Program-made: the position numbers and the translations under genes | Shown: piece after piece, positions 19,801-29,913 of the stretch | Layout of the letters: each line of letters begins with the position of its first letter | Numbering within the stretch: the stretch's first letter is position 1 | The notes under the pieces: model-generated | Databases searched by the model: none | Seen by the model: the letters and a program-made list of their open reading frames with translations, nothing else | Told to the model about the DNA's origin: nothing | Assembly (NCBI GenBank): GCA_027575765.1 | Contig: JANBPT010000034.1 | Span: 37,890 to 101,889, forward strand | Origin: Tieghemiomyces parasiticus | Lineage: Eukaryota; Kickxellomycota; Dimargaritomycetes; Dimargaritales; Dimargaritaceae | Direction of reading: 5' to 3' | DNA: 64,000 nt

Positions 19801-21542
19801 ATCTTGCTCTTGCCGGCTCCCATCTTGCCCTCAATGACACGTTCGCGGAACCGCTCGTCAGGGCGGTCGTGTGCAACCTCCTGGCGGTACTCAGCGATCT
19901 GCTGCTGGAGGCGGACGAAGGCGTGCGACTGCCGGAAACAGGCCTCAAATTCCTCGGGGGTGCGCGGGACACGGTCCTCCATGCCGGGCTGGACACGGGC
20001 CTCGTGCTTCATGGTGATCCCCGTAAGGAAATCCGAAGTAGTCTGGCGTTGCGGGCATACGTAGCCTAGACTGGTAAAGTAAGGTTTCGCCTCCTGGGCG
20101 GGTCCGAAGTAGATACAGTGACCGTCGGCGATAACCATGACCTTGTCGAAAATGCTGTAGATGTTCTCGGAGGCCTGGTATAGGGTCGCGATAGTGGTGC
20201 GGTTGAGCAGGTCGGCGACGATGCGGAGGGACCGGGTATAGTCTAGGGCGGACGAGGCGTCGAGGCCCTTCGTACTCCCGTCCCACACGGTGATGGTGGC
20301 GTCGGTGGCCATCTGTTCAGCTATGCTGGTCCGCTTCTTCTCACCGCCGGAGACACCACGAATCATGGCGTTACCAACGATGGTGTCGGCACAGCGTTGG
20401 AGACCGAACATCTTGACGAGCATCTCCGTGACACGGCGGCGGAGCTGGGCGCGGGACTGGATGTCCATGACACGGGTGCTAGGGGTCTTCATCTTGAGAG
20501 CGAAATTAATGGTGTTGCGAACCGAGAGGGTAGCGAAGTGGTAGTCCTCCTCCTGGTTGTACACCACCTCGCCTCGGTAGTACTTGTCCATTTCTTCGGG
20601 GGATATACCGCTGTATGACAGGTCACCGGTGATCTCGGAGTAACCTTTGCGTTGGTTGCCGAGGACGCGCAGCATGGTAGAGCAACCGGCGCCGGGCTTT
20701 CCCAGCACCAGGAGCATCTCACCGGGCCGACAAATCCCATTGACACCCTTGAGAATGTGCTTGGTCACGCCCTTGGGTTTGGGTAGGCCACGGCAGGTGA
20801 GCAGGTACCACAGGAATTTTGGGCCGCTGGTGAGCAAATGAAGGACCGGGGAGACTACGTTCTCGATGTGAGTCTGGGCTGTCCCCCGGCCGTACACGTT
20901 CAGGTCCTCGAAGGTGAGGCCGAGCTCCTTGGGCCGGTCTGAGTCGTCCTCGTTAATATTCTCACGGATCCGCTCCCGGATGTCGTATAGGGCCCCACCT
21001 TCCTCGAGGTCACGGGCCCCCGGGGCGGGGCCTGCGGCTACCTCGGCGTACGAGCTCCGGCCGCCTTTTTTTTCGCCGGGACCGGTTATGAACTCAGGTG
21101 GGCGGCCGCTGATGGCGTCGGCGGCGGCACTAGCATCTTCGTAGTTGACCTGGGTGGGTTCACCGAACACAATGTTGTTGACGTCACCGGCGGTGTTGCA
21201 CTCGTTCCAGGTGGGTGCGTGGCTCAAGAGGGAGCTGCCACTGCGGGCTGTACCGGTACGGTGGATGAAATCGGTGTTGCGCTCATTGGCACTACGCAAG
21301 GCGTGGTCATTGGACCCGTCACCGAAACGGATGGCGCTCGGGGATGGTTCGTGGAGCCTACTATGTATAGAGCGTGCAGTCGACTCTGGACGGTCGTCGG
21401 CGGCGTACATAGCGGCAGGGTTCATATTCGAGAGCTCAATACTGGTCCCAGTACGGGTGGTATTCGTGGCGGTACTGTCAGGGGCGTGGCCGCCGGCGCC
21501 TGGGCGCGGGTTGTCCCCGCGTTTCTCAGGTGCTGATGGCAT
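16812..21542 (-). CDS. PDR-type ABCG full transporter
   Basis: An intronless frame of 1576 residues has the reverse (NBD-TMD)2 layout of fungal pleiotropic-drug-resistance pumps. NBD1 has Walker A GKPGAGCST near residue 280, where the usual Lys-Thr is replaced by Cys-Ser as in Pdr5/Cdr1, an intact signature VSGGEKKR near 397 and Walker B ending in WDGSTKGLDAS. The first membrane domain follows at about 640-920. NBD2 has a canonical Walker A GASGAGKTT near 985, a degenerate signature LSMEERKRL near 1090 and Walker B VLFLDEPTSGLD. The second membrane domain ends at the C-terminus. The N-terminus is a disordered cytoplasmic tail of about 150 residues. The asymmetric pair of ATP sites is typical of the group. 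It probably exports xenobiotics or lipids at the plasma membrane; the substrate cannot be read from the sequence. Confidence 0.97.
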   Translation of the reverse strand: MPSAPEKRGDNPRPGAGGHAPDSTATNTTRTGTSIELSNMNPAAMYAADDRPESTARSIHSRLHEPSPSAIRFGDGSNDHALRSANERNTDFIHRTGTARSGSSLLSHAPTWNECNTAGDVNNIVFGEPTQVNYEDASAAADAISGRPPEFITGPGEKKGGRSSYAEVAAGPAPGARDLEEGGALYDIRERIRENINEDDSDRPKELGLTFEDLNVYGRGTAQTHIENVVSPVLHLLTSGPKFLWYLLTCRGLPKPKGVTKHILKGVNGICRPGEMLLVLGKPGAGCSTMLRVLGNQRKGYSEITGDLSYSGISPEEMDKYYRGEVVYNQEEDYHFATLSVRNTINFALKMKTPSTRVMDIQSRAQLRRRVTEMLVKMFGLQRCADTIVGNAMIRGVSGGEKKRTSIAEQMATDATITVWDGSTKGLDASSALDYTRSLRIVADLLNRTTIATLYQASENIYSIFDKVMVIADGHCIYFGPAQEAKPYFTSLGYVCPQRQTTSDFLTGITMKHEARVQPGMEDRVPRTPEEFEACFRQSHAFVRLQQQIAEYRQEVAHDRPDERFRERVIEGKMGAGKSKIRRKSRYKTTYFFQVAACIQREVRLIMGNPGLLIFRLLYTWCMAVIVGSLFFKLPDNSYGAFTRGGVLFFALLFNTLVANSEIPKCFSNRPIIYKQKGFAFYHPSALYIAQLISDIPIALIQVIVFSSILYWMVGLQAGFGKFVKFILILYVTTLCLTALFRLIGNATPDLDTAHAVSGIFLLMFILLTGYLVPPRSMGGWILWIYWINPIAYGLKSLVSNEFKGLLIRCAGAQIVPNGLPQYTNIANQVCTLAGSRPGKAIVRGEDYIYASYGFKAGDQWRDFVAVICFYALFVILTMIVVETVEWGGSGYSTNVFKAHRLSRLRGFVGGRRRRNKADGAVGQSQGEAHSDEGGVTKGAANGLTLSWQNIRYIVPGPKAKGGEIQLLNDISGYVKPGQMTALMGASGAGKTTLLDVLAQRKNVGRVEGEILLSGEPLTRALRRQTGYCEQMDIHNPSTTVREALQFSAYLRQPAHVSKAEKDAFVEQVLVLLEMDDTADALVGSLETGIGLSMEERKRLTIAVELVAKPKVLFLDEPTSGLDAQSSFSIVRFLRKLAQEGQTVLCTIHQPSSLLFEQFDRLLLLAPGGNTVYFGDLGQNCETLIDYFEANGASKCPPTANPAEYILDVIGSSLGPDWPETWRNSPQASHEQESVARIVATEKEASQNREADPEDHKEFALRYPGQCRIVLNRMFKSYWRDPEYNLNRVFLQVFCSFFLAITFIQLGDGTTDLQNRVFALFQTSVLGILVINQVQPQLVKYRTWFTREEASGFYDWRAFATGMILTELPFVIFASTCFFAIFYWAVGLSGNGNRIGYFYLMYNMLSIFAMLLGQAIAAWTPTDVVASMVNPIPASFMALFCGVTIPYSQMPTFWKRWMYWIDPYHYIIEGLLVNDLYRQRVVCKSEEYFTLQPPSGQSCGKYMKDYLDKYPGYLENSDADSDCRYCPYRYGENYYENNLDWSFSHRWRNFLIIVGFCAFNTLILLLGLKFYRSNKR

Positions 21543-24500
21543 GGTAGAAAGTAAAAATCAACGGTTATGTCGCACAATAGCAGTAGTGAGATGGTGGTTG
21601 AAAATTAGGGGTATGGTAGAAGTAAATGGATGGGGCTGCGCCGGGACAAAATTGTCGATCGGCCTTGATACGGTGAAAAAAGGGGGGACAAGAAAATAAG
21701 GAGCCGAGAGCGGTGCGGCCCAAACGTGAACGATGAGCAAACCGCCAGGGCTATTCCAGGAGAACCTGAAACTATAAGGTATAGCGTCCTTATGCAAACC
21801 GCGTAAGCCAGGTGAGACCTTGCCAAACGGCAGCAAGAAATACCCGGGAGCAGGTGGCTATCTGGAGCGGTAGTGGTGGGTTTAAAGCGCGATGTGGGGC
21901 CTATCAGCTGCGTGGCTCTGCAGGATAAATTCGATCGGGCAGGTTGACGGGGGGGGAGGTAAAGCTAAAAAGGCGGGCAGGACGGGTAGCTGTCCCTGAA
22001 TAATAAAGTCGCGCAGTGGGACTGGGTACGAGAAGGGGGCAGATAAACAGGCTGACCCGGTAGGTGGAACCGTAGCAGGAGGGCTAAAGGTCAAGAGTGT
22101 GAAACCGGTCGGACCCTGGGCGTTGGAAGGAGCAGATCTCAGCAGCGATGCAGGGTAGACAAAAGTGGGTAATATCTAGGCGGAATACGCTCTTCAGAAG
22201 GGTCGAAAAGGTGTAGTGGAATAAATAGAAGATAACAGGAGCCGGCCACAAGGGGGAGTGAGGTGGTTCTTAAGTACCTTTATAATAACCAGGCCTAGGG
22301 GAAAGAACACGCTAGATCGTAGTAAGGCCTTGCTTCTCGTCCTGTGGATATCGGCGCCACGCAAGGCGTCCGGCTAATCCATGCCATTGGTGCCTCGTTC
22401 CGCGCCCACTCCCTCGGACTCGGAAGGTGGACCTCGAGCGCTGACATAACGGACAGGGTGGTCCTATAGACGCCCCCCCTCTCCTTCGGCGCATTCCTTC
22501 AGCCGCCGACCCAGTGGGGGGAATTTTCTTCCCTGCCGGAATTTCTATAGGTATAATCATCGAGCTGCAACGCTACAAATACCGCCGTGGCTAAGAGACC
22601 CCGGCGAAGAGAGCGAGCCAACGTAGAAATGATAGGCGGATAAGGGGTTAATTTAAGGCGCAGCGTATCAGTGGGCTTACGTATTCCCGGGAACCGATAA
22701 TATGTGCCCTTCCCTTTTGCACACCCCCGAAGACAGAAAGGTGCTTCTAAATTTTAAAGTAGACTGGTTGGCTCCCGAGTCCGCGCGGGCGGGTCCGAGG
22801 CGCCCGTTTAACGTCTAGGGGATCGTGACAACCTGCCCCTTCATACAAAGCCCCCCGCGGGAAGGGCGCTGTGATCGCGTATCGGAAGCCCCGGCCTGGA
22901 ATCAACTTGGCTTACTAATGCAACACCACATTCGAGTATTTTTCCGCTTGTATCATTTACCCGGATCTTTATTTGGCCTGCCATCGTTTCGCCAATGAAA
23001 AGTCCTTGAAGTGACTAACCCTTGCCAATTACTCGACGATGTGACGTCAAGCATCTGGCCTAAAACGCGCTGCAATGCGCCCCCGGACCTCTACGTCCCT
23101 ATTAGAAGCACTCTAGCAGTCCCTTAACCTCCATCTAATGGATAATTTTCTCGCTAAGAAGTACCCCCCCCTCCCGTTGTATTTTTTTTAAAAAAAAACG
23201 TTTAGTACAGATTAGTTAACAATGACAGTATGAATCATATTGTGATAACCACTGCGGCCAGCGTGAAAGTGTTAGAGCAGAAACGGCAGGGTTGGGCCCA
23301 AAACCCCTGCAGGGACCGGTGGAAAGTTTGCACAACGATGCAGGTATGTATGTAGGTCCAACTGTTTGGTATGGGAACAAGGAGAGAGTGTGCGTATAAT
23401 ATGGGGATACAGTAGATCGAAAGGCCAGGACATGATTGCCTATAGCTTTGACAATGTATGATGGCCATACGAGTACTAAAGCTATCCATCGACCAGGTGG
23501 TGGGCCTAGCTATTTAAGCAATGTGGTTTGGGCATATATACCATGGTCTCCCATAATAGATATACTTTAACATTGGGTGGCCCTAGAGTATCCCTCGACT
23601 GGTCGTGCGAAAGGTCAGTTCGTTGTGTGCGTGGCCGAAACCCAGCTAATGATGCACCCTGGCTCGGGCCACACTATCCTTGAAGCCCTTTATGGAGAGA
23701 TTATTACTCATGAAGGTCCACGTAGCCCAATCGGGCCGGATGAATTCTTTCCTGATCGCTCCGCATGGAATGGCGAGCCCCTCTTCGCAGTCGCTCTTTC
23801 TAGCCACCTAACATGCACATAGGTCATCAGCTAGAAAGGCACCCATCAGCACCTTAATGGAGGTGATCACTACCATAGCACCGGTACGTAAGATAGCGGA
23901 TTTCGATCGCCAATATCTCCCCATGCACCGTAGTGACCCGCAGTCTCGTGGAGGAACCCGCTTTGCGGTTGAACGATCGACTACATAGGACGTTTACTCA
24001 GCCATTGGTATCGTCCGCAAGGCATCTTAATAGACAGGGCCGGATCGCCGTCGATGGCAAACAGTCAACCTCGAAAAGATACGCTATCAGTTGCCTTGAT
24101 GGTAGCAAACCCAGCTCCAGAAAAGGCTAACCTGATGGTAATGCCTTGAAGCCTAAATCGATAAATATTATTTTAGGTAAGCGGCCTGTCAGGCCCATAC
24201 TTGCATACGCGACTCCCCCTCTCGTGAGAGTAAACCCGAAGTTTATGACTGGTGAATTGTTGGGAAGATAACGCGCCACACATATTGAGTACAATGTCTT
24301 CCATTTTAGGTTAACGCCGAAGGCTCCTGTTGACGCGTCCATGTCCCCTGGCGATTAAGTTCCGAGAGTCGGCGAGTTCCCCCAAGCCGACGGTGACTAA
24401 TTGAGGGAATGAAGACAGCTCCAAGGGGACACGGTATACGTTTGGCGCCTAGCCTGTAGAAGGGGGACGGCGTTACCGACCAACCAGCCACATTACCGGG

Positions 24501-25058
24501 CGCCATCCTATTCTAGGTTATTGATTGGGCCCTGGGGTACCATGCGCCGAGGGCGTCGGCGGGCGATTAAGTAAACGGAATCAATTGGGCATGTATATCT
24601 TCTAAATAGCTGAGCCCCCCCCCCCTCCTTTCCCTGCTTCACTTTGGCACGGTGCACGAAGTTCAGCGGTTGAATCTAGTTAATGGAAGATGGTAATATC
24701 GGCGTTGAAGCTGATATCGAGGTGTGCAGCCTCCTTGGTCCTAGTAAAGAGCGTGTGCTTTCTGAGTTACTGGGCCGGTTTGTACAGTTAGAGGCCTCTA
24801 CTCTAGGCTTCTTAATTAGGGAAGGGGTTACATTACTTGCCGAGGCAGCTGGGGGCACACGACTGAGATATAGAAAGGAAGCAGTCCGAAGCTGGCCTGG
24901 TGGGGAGAGAGGATGCGTCTACTAATCAGCCCCCCCTCCTTGCGATCACCCTAATACATGATTTGGACACCACCAAGGTCGTCGTTCTTCCATGTCCAAT
25001 CAAAGCCTCTAGAAGTAAAGTACAGTGCGAGTTTTATTAAATAGACACCACGGTTGTG
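21543..25058. other. 3.5 kb intergenic region without recognisable genes
   Basis: From 21543 to about 22300 the plus strand is purine-rich, fitting a pyrimidine-rich leader of the minus-strand transporter. The rest holds only short frames without family motifs (for example 24127-24342 minus and 24683-24925 plus). Noted: a perfect TGACGTCA at 23042-23049, a T8A9 palindrome near 23182-23199, an 11-C run at 24615-24625 and a 6-nt-arm palindrome at 24183-24195. I found no RNA gene or mobile element. Confidence 0.5.
25033..25038 (-). terminator. polyadenylation signal of the PRELI gene
   Basis: Minus-strand AATAAA located about 20 nt beyond the stop codon of the PRELI-domain gene. Confidence 0.6.
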
Positions 25059-25778
25059 CTAGCTCGCCAGCTCGGGCTGGGCGTACGGCCGGGTGATGGC
25101 GAGCAACTTGGTGCGTTTCTCTTGGAGTTTCTCCAGTACGTGGGCCATACCGAGCCGGCTTCGTTTCGAGCTGTCGGCGAACCGGTTATGGCAAAAGGAC
25201 TCAATCCGGGAAGTAAGCCCCCAGCCAAGGTTGGAAACGAACCGTACTTCTAATTTTACGCGGGTCCGGCCGGTACCAAGGCTGTCGGCGAGGACGGGGA
25301 GCTTATCGGCGGAATGAACAGTGGCGGCCAGGGCTGCCGAGGAAGCAGACCGGCCGAATCGCGCGGCGAACCGCCGCTGGTCGGCGGTCACAGCGGCCGG
25401 GACGATACCACTGCTCTTGACTTCGTCTTCGTCAATAGGGGTGAATGTCTGGGTCTCCTCGATGACCATGACCCGCTTGTGGGAAATATTTTTGGAGGTA
25501 CATACCATGGTGCGATCGCGCGGGTCGACTCGGGATTGTTCGAGAATGTAGGCCTCGTTGTTGCTCATAAAGGTCCGGGCCCACTTGGGTACGTTACCCC
25601 GCTTGAGGATCAGCCGGGTAGTATGCAAAACGCCAGTGTCCGGGTCAACGTACCGGTCAATCACATCGCTGGCCAGGACATGCGCTGCAAAGGGGTTTGG
25701 GTAACGCAACCAGAATGCCAGCGTCACCAAAGGGAAAGGGTGATCATAATCAAAAGTGTGTTGGTAGAACTTGACCAT
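25059..25778 (-). CDS. PRELI/MSF1 lipid-transfer protein, Ups1/PRELID1-like
   Basis: A single exon encodes 239 residues from the ATG at 25778; an upstream in-frame TTG was ignored. The PRELI domain occupies about residues 1-180. It starts MVKFYQHTFDYDHPF and continues with the AFW.RYPNPF..HVL block, PDTG.LHTTRLILKR, the VPKWA motif and the NISHKRVMVIEE strand. The VPKWA and YILEQSRVDP elements fit Ups1/PRELID1 better than Ups2, but paralogue assignment is inference. Family members shuttle phosphatidic acid or phosphatidylserine across the mitochondrial intermembrane space with Mdm35 for cardiolipin or phosphatidylethanolamine synthesis. The C-terminal about 60 residues form a basic helix. A GGGT repeat lies about 200 bp upstream. 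Confidence 0.93.
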   Translation of the reverse strand: MVKFYQHTFDYDHPFPLVTLAFWLRYPNPFAAHVLASDVIDRYVDPDTGVLHTTRLILKRGNVPKWARTFMSNNEAYILEQSRVDPRDRTMVCTSKNISHKRVMVIEETQTFTPIDEDEVKSSGIVPAAVTADQRRFAARFGRSASSAALAATVHSADKLPVLADSLGTGRTRVKLEVRFVSNLGWGLTSRIESFCHNRFADSSKRSRLGMAHVLEKLQEKRTKLLAITRPYAQPELAS

Positions 25779-26680
25779 ACTCAACAAGGAAATAAATGCG
25801 GCAATACGATGGGTAGTCGTTGGGAGCGAAAGGCTGAACAGGTGGAGTGGAGAAATATGTTGGAGACAAGGGGAGCGTGGAGGCAGGTAACATATGCGTA
25901 AGGGAGGCTGGTTGAAGAGGAAGTGGGTGGGGGATAGGCACAGCTATGCAGTGAGGCTAAATAATGTGGGAAGGTGATGTGGGTGGGTGGGTGGGAGTAT
26001 CTCTACCATCCCGAAAACTATCCAGTAAACCTACCCAACCACATACAACTTTTTTCGGCCCGCGTAAAGAACATGTGCTTGGGGCGCAGCGCGCCAGCCG
26101 ATACATGCCCAGGAAATAATCCCGCCAATCCTCGAGCGGCACCTCGAGCCCAATGGGGTGGGTGTCGACCCTCTACGTTGTGTTGCCGTCATTTCTGCGG
26201 GCCAAGTACAGCGGAAAGGTGCTCTGCTTAGTGCTGCTCGGAAGCTGCACACCGTTAAGACTTATCTCAGACCGAATTCTTCCTAGTCAGGCCAACCTCA
26301 TCCCGCGGTCGCATTCGAATTGATAATGGTGCTTTCTTTGCCCTCCAGCTACACCGCAGCGGGTGGCACGGACGACCGGTTGACCAGCGCGTCCCTGAGT
26401 CTCAGAGCGGGTGTCACATGGGGAAGAAGGTTCAAGTGAACCCACATATCCACCACATCACCCCAGGGGGTACTCCGAGGGTAGCAGATGGTGGTGCGGG
26501 ATACCAAAATTACTGAGCTGGGAGGTAAATAAGGATGAGGATTCGGTACCGAGGGTTTTTAATATCACGACCATGTGGGCGGTAGAGCACAAGGGTAATC
26601 TGGTTTTGAAAATCAAAGTGGCTGGTATAATGGCATCGATAGGGCCTGGGTACCACACTCCTGACAGGCCGGGTCAGTTA
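25779..26680. other. intergenic region between PRELI and MTR3 genes
   Basis: The part near 25779-26000 is purine-rich on the plus strand (a pyrimidine-rich leader for the minus-strand PRELI gene) and contains four G-triplets spaced by single T at 25981-25995. An open frame at 26411-26776 overlaps the 3' end of the Mtr3 gene antisense and has no family features. No gene is supported. Confidence 0.45.
25981..25995 (+). repeat. GGGT repeat, potential G-quadruplex
   Basis: Four GGG tracts are separated by single T bases, the tightest G-quadruplex pattern. It lies about 200 bp upstream of the PRELI start, on the strand opposite the coding strand. Confidence 0.6.
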
Positions 26681-27701
26681 TCACGCCTCGTCGTCACAGT
26701 CGGCCAGCACCGACTGGCGGAGGAAGTGGTTGACTACGGTGTGAAGTTTGGCCGCGGCCTCAGAGCAGACGCTTAGAGCTTCGGTTAGTTCGTCCACGGC
26801 CATCTGGCCGATCTGCACGGTATGGGTGACTTCGTGGAAGGCCGGCAGCTGGGCCACCACCAGGCACCCCTGGGGTCCCTCTAAAGCCTCCATGTCTTCA
26901 CCACCGCTGGCCGCTTTGATCACTGCCGTCGTGGCTGCAGCCTCCTCGGTACCGGTCGCATCGACCAGCAACCGTTCGGGACCCAGGGCTACCGCCGACG
27001 TGGCCACGACACTGTCCACCATATCAATCCCGGCGTCGACAAGGGCTACGGAGGCACACGTGATGGCGGCCGCTAGGGTGGACCACCATCCGTCGGACTG
27101 GATCACCGAGATATACAGGCTAAGCGTCGATTTCGGGTACCGCTCCAAACGCACCGCCGGGGTCAGGGCCTGGACCAGGAAGCCAGCCAGTTCCCGCTCC
27201 TCCGGGTCCCGGAACGGTTGCCGCCGCTTAGAGCAGGAGAACGTGGTGAACTTGAATTCGCATTCGAGCTTGGCCAGCTCGTTGAACTGTGCCCGTTTGT
27301 TCTGGCGGGGCCCGTAGACACCGCAGGCCACCCGCGTGTTTTGCTGTTCATAGTAGGCCGAGCCGCTGGCTTGGGTGATCAACCCAGCTTTGAGGACTGG
27401 GGGTTGGGTAGATTATTGGCAGGGAATCAATGTGGCGGGAGGCTGGTTAATTGGCGAGTTTCTGGCGACGTTGCTGTAGAATCAACCAACCCCTGTAGCG
27501 AGGTGAGATGCCCTTTACTTAGGGGCTAAACAACTTACACACAGGGCGCAGGGCGTCTGGTAGCCGACCGTCCTGACGCCGGCCCTGCCGATTAATTACG
27601 TCGACTACAGAGGGCGTGTCCATGATAACTTCACCGTCCACAAGAGTCGCGACCAGCGGGGCCACGCTCATCTCGGGTCCGGGAACTCTCCGACGGTCCA
27701 T
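26681..27701 (-). CDS. MTR3: exosome core subunit Mtr3 (EXOSC6, RNase PH-like; two exons)
   Basis: Minus-strand exons are 27701-27539 and 27396-26681, joining to 292 residues across a 142-nt intron with a GTAAGT donor. Near the junction the protein reads RQDGRLPDALRPVFLKAG followed by QASGSAYYEQ, the RNase PH-like start of Mtr3/EXOSC6. Further family blocks are CGVYGPRQ, a CEFKFTTFS strand, EERELAGFLVQALTPAVRLERYP, and SDGWWSTLAAAITCASVALVDAGIDM. Mtr3 is a catalytically inactive ring subunit of the nine-subunit exosome core that pairs with Rrp42 and threads RNA toward Rrp44 and Rrp6. The final about 60 residues are acidic and helical. It is head to head with Myg1, 433 bp between starts. The start at 27701 could instead be the internal Met 11. 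Confidence 0.9.
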
Positions 27702-28134
27702 GGCGTAAATTAGGGACGGCTAGAGGGCGCACAATGAGTCGGGGACCTTAAAGAAAGTAGTGGCACTGTTCTAGACGTCTGTGTAGTAAAAGGTAGGTGT
27801 CGAGATGGTATGTGTCCAGCCGTACGAGAAATTGGTTCAGGTTGTGATGGTCCCAGGAAGAGAGCCTAGAGAGTGATCAACATACAACAAAAAAAAACTG
27901 CCACGCATGCACCGTGGATCCCAACCACATCGCTACCACCACGCTCCACTTCAGACGCCCAATTTTTTGCTTCCCGTTAACGTCCTGTGCCCCCCCGCGA
28001 CACCCTACGTGGTAGCTGGCGCAAACCCGCGCGTCCACTCGAAAATATCCGTACACGCGTCCCGCTCGGGGCTGTGACCTCGGATCACCCGCAATACCCA
28101 AGACGATTTATCCTGTGCTCCACCCTCGTAGAGC
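27702..28134. promoter_or_regulatory. shared divergent promoter region of MTR3 and MYG1
   Basis: A 433-bp gap lies between divergent starts. It contains an A-tract near 27888-27897, a CCACG...CGTGG imperfect dyad near 27901-27917, and a C-rich stretch from about 27910 toward the Myg1 start. No TATA box is evident. Confidence 0.5.
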
Positions 28135-29711
28135 ATGTCGCTTCGTCTCACCCGGTCTATACTTCCTGCTTACCGCTCCATCCGCCCGTCCTTCCGACCT
28201 CGTACCTTCGCCACCACTCTCCACTCCTCAATGACCACAGCCACCCCCGCCAAGAAGCCCTGCAACATGGTCCGCAAGCTCATTGGTACCCACAACGGGA
28301 CTTTCCACTGCGACGAGGCTCTGGCCGTTTATCTGCTGGGCCGCACCGAGCGGTTCGGAGACAACGAGGTCGTGCGTACCCGCGATCCTAAGGTGCTCGA
28401 AACCTGCGATGTCGTGGTTGACGTGGGCGGCGTATACGACCCGGAGAGCTTCCGCTTCGACCACCACCAGGTAAGTCCCAATCAAGTGAGATTTAGATAG
28501 GAAACGAGCAAGGCTCGGGGTGTTTACACGTGGCTAGCTCTCTACACTTAATCTCGGGGTGTTTTCAAACACGTCGACACCCATGGCCCGGTTGTTAACT
28601 CTTTGTGTGCCCTACCTACCAACCGTACTACCGTTTTCGCCCTGATTAACCACTATAGCGCGGTTTCAGCGAGACCTTCTCGGGCCAGTTCGAGACCAAA
28701 CTCAGCAGCGCTGGCCTGGTCTACAAGCACTTCGGCCGTGAGATTATCGCCAAGGAGCTTCACAAGGACGCCAGCGACGCCGTGGTGACGATGCTTTACG
28801 AGAAACTTTACGTCCAGTTCATCGAGGCCCTGGACGCCATCGACAACGGTATCGCCCGCTACCCCAAGGACGTGCAGCCCAAATACAAGGACAGCACCAA
28901 CCTAGCCGCCCGGGTGGGCCGTCTCAACCCCTGGTGGAACGAACCCAACGTCGACCTGGATGAACGCTTCACCCAGGCCGTCGCCCTCACAGGTGCCGAG
29001 TTTTCCGAACGCGTCCGCTACTACGGCCTCTCCTGGCTCCCAGCCTACACCCTCGTCGAGTCTGCCATCCAGAAGCGCTTCGAGGTCGACCCCAGCGGTC
29101 AGATTCTGGTGCTCGAGACGTGCTGCCCCTGGAAGGATCACATTTATAGTATCGAGGCCAAGGAGTCGCTGGCGAAGCCGATCCTGTACGTGCTGTATCC
29201 CGATGGCACCAACGGTCACTGGCGTGTTCAGTGTGTCCCCGTGGAGGAAGGCTCGTTTGAGTCCCGTAAGCCCCTACCTACCGAGTGGCGCGGGCTGCGT
29301 GACGACGAACTATCCGCCAAGTCCGAGTTGGAGGTAAGTGGGTATCTGACGTTGGGGGGGGGGGTTTGATCAGTTACTGAGAGGTGATTGACTCTCTACA
29401 TTTCTATAATGTCACTGTTCTATATGTCGCTAACTCGTGGATCCCTTCGCTTATTTCCCCTCCCATTGCCCCTATCCCACCCTCTAGGGCTGCGTGTTTG
29501 TGCATGCCTCGGGATTCATTGGCGGTAAGTTTTCCATGACGTCTTTCCATCTCAATAGCGAGCCGGATGGCGTTTCCTAATGATAGCTTAATGGTTCTAA
29601 CCTCTTGCTCCTGTACGATATCTATCTGTCCCCATATGCTTTCATATTGACACAGGTCACCAAAACAAGGAAGGTGCCATCGCCATGGCCCACCGGGCAC
29701 TCGAGTTGTAA
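28135..29711 (+). CDS. MYG1: Myg1-family 3'-5' RNA exonuclease (four exons)
   Basis: Exons 28135-28470, 28659-29333, 29488-29524 and 29656-29711 join in phase to 367 residues; introns are 188, 154 and 131 nt with GTAAGT donors. The N-terminus is Arg/Ser-rich without acidic residues for about 30 positions, a likely mitochondrial presequence. The DHH-like catalytic region reads [19 protein letters not shown], then VVVDVGG, and RFDHHQRGF across the first splice, all family hallmarks of metal-binding positions. Later blocks include [24 protein letters not shown] and the short C-terminal exons encoding [12 protein letters not shown] and [11 protein letters not shown]. Human MYG1 is reported as a 3'-5' RNA exonuclease acting in nucleolus and mitochondria. 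Exon 3 is only 37 nt, easily missed by gene finders. Confidence 0.95.
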
Positions 29712-29783
29712 AAACCCTATTGGACTACCGGAGCCAATCGTTCAATTTGCCGCCTGTCTAGTTTGACGCTGCCGTGGGGAACG

Positions 29784-29789
29784 AATAAA
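29784..29789 (+). terminator. polyadenylation signal of MYG1
   Basis: AATAAA located 73 nt after the MYG1 stop, in the 202-bp convergent gap before the next gene. Confidence 0.55.
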
Positions 29790-29913
29790 ATTCACTGGAC
29801 CCCTCACCCACCCTGAAAGCCATCTGCAACTGACGTAGGTGCTGAGAGCATCGTGACGCTAATTTATATCATACATGGGAACGCCTTCTATCGGTAACAG
29901 ACCCCCCCCCAAT

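Noticed and set aside
24127..24342. 71-codon minus frame with a protein-like hydrophobic pattern
   Set aside because: I considered a transposon fragment but could align no reverse transcriptase, integrase or transposase motif.
26411..26776. 121-codon plus frame overlapping the MTR3 3' end
   Set aside because: Half of it is antisense to MTR3 and the rest has no family features.
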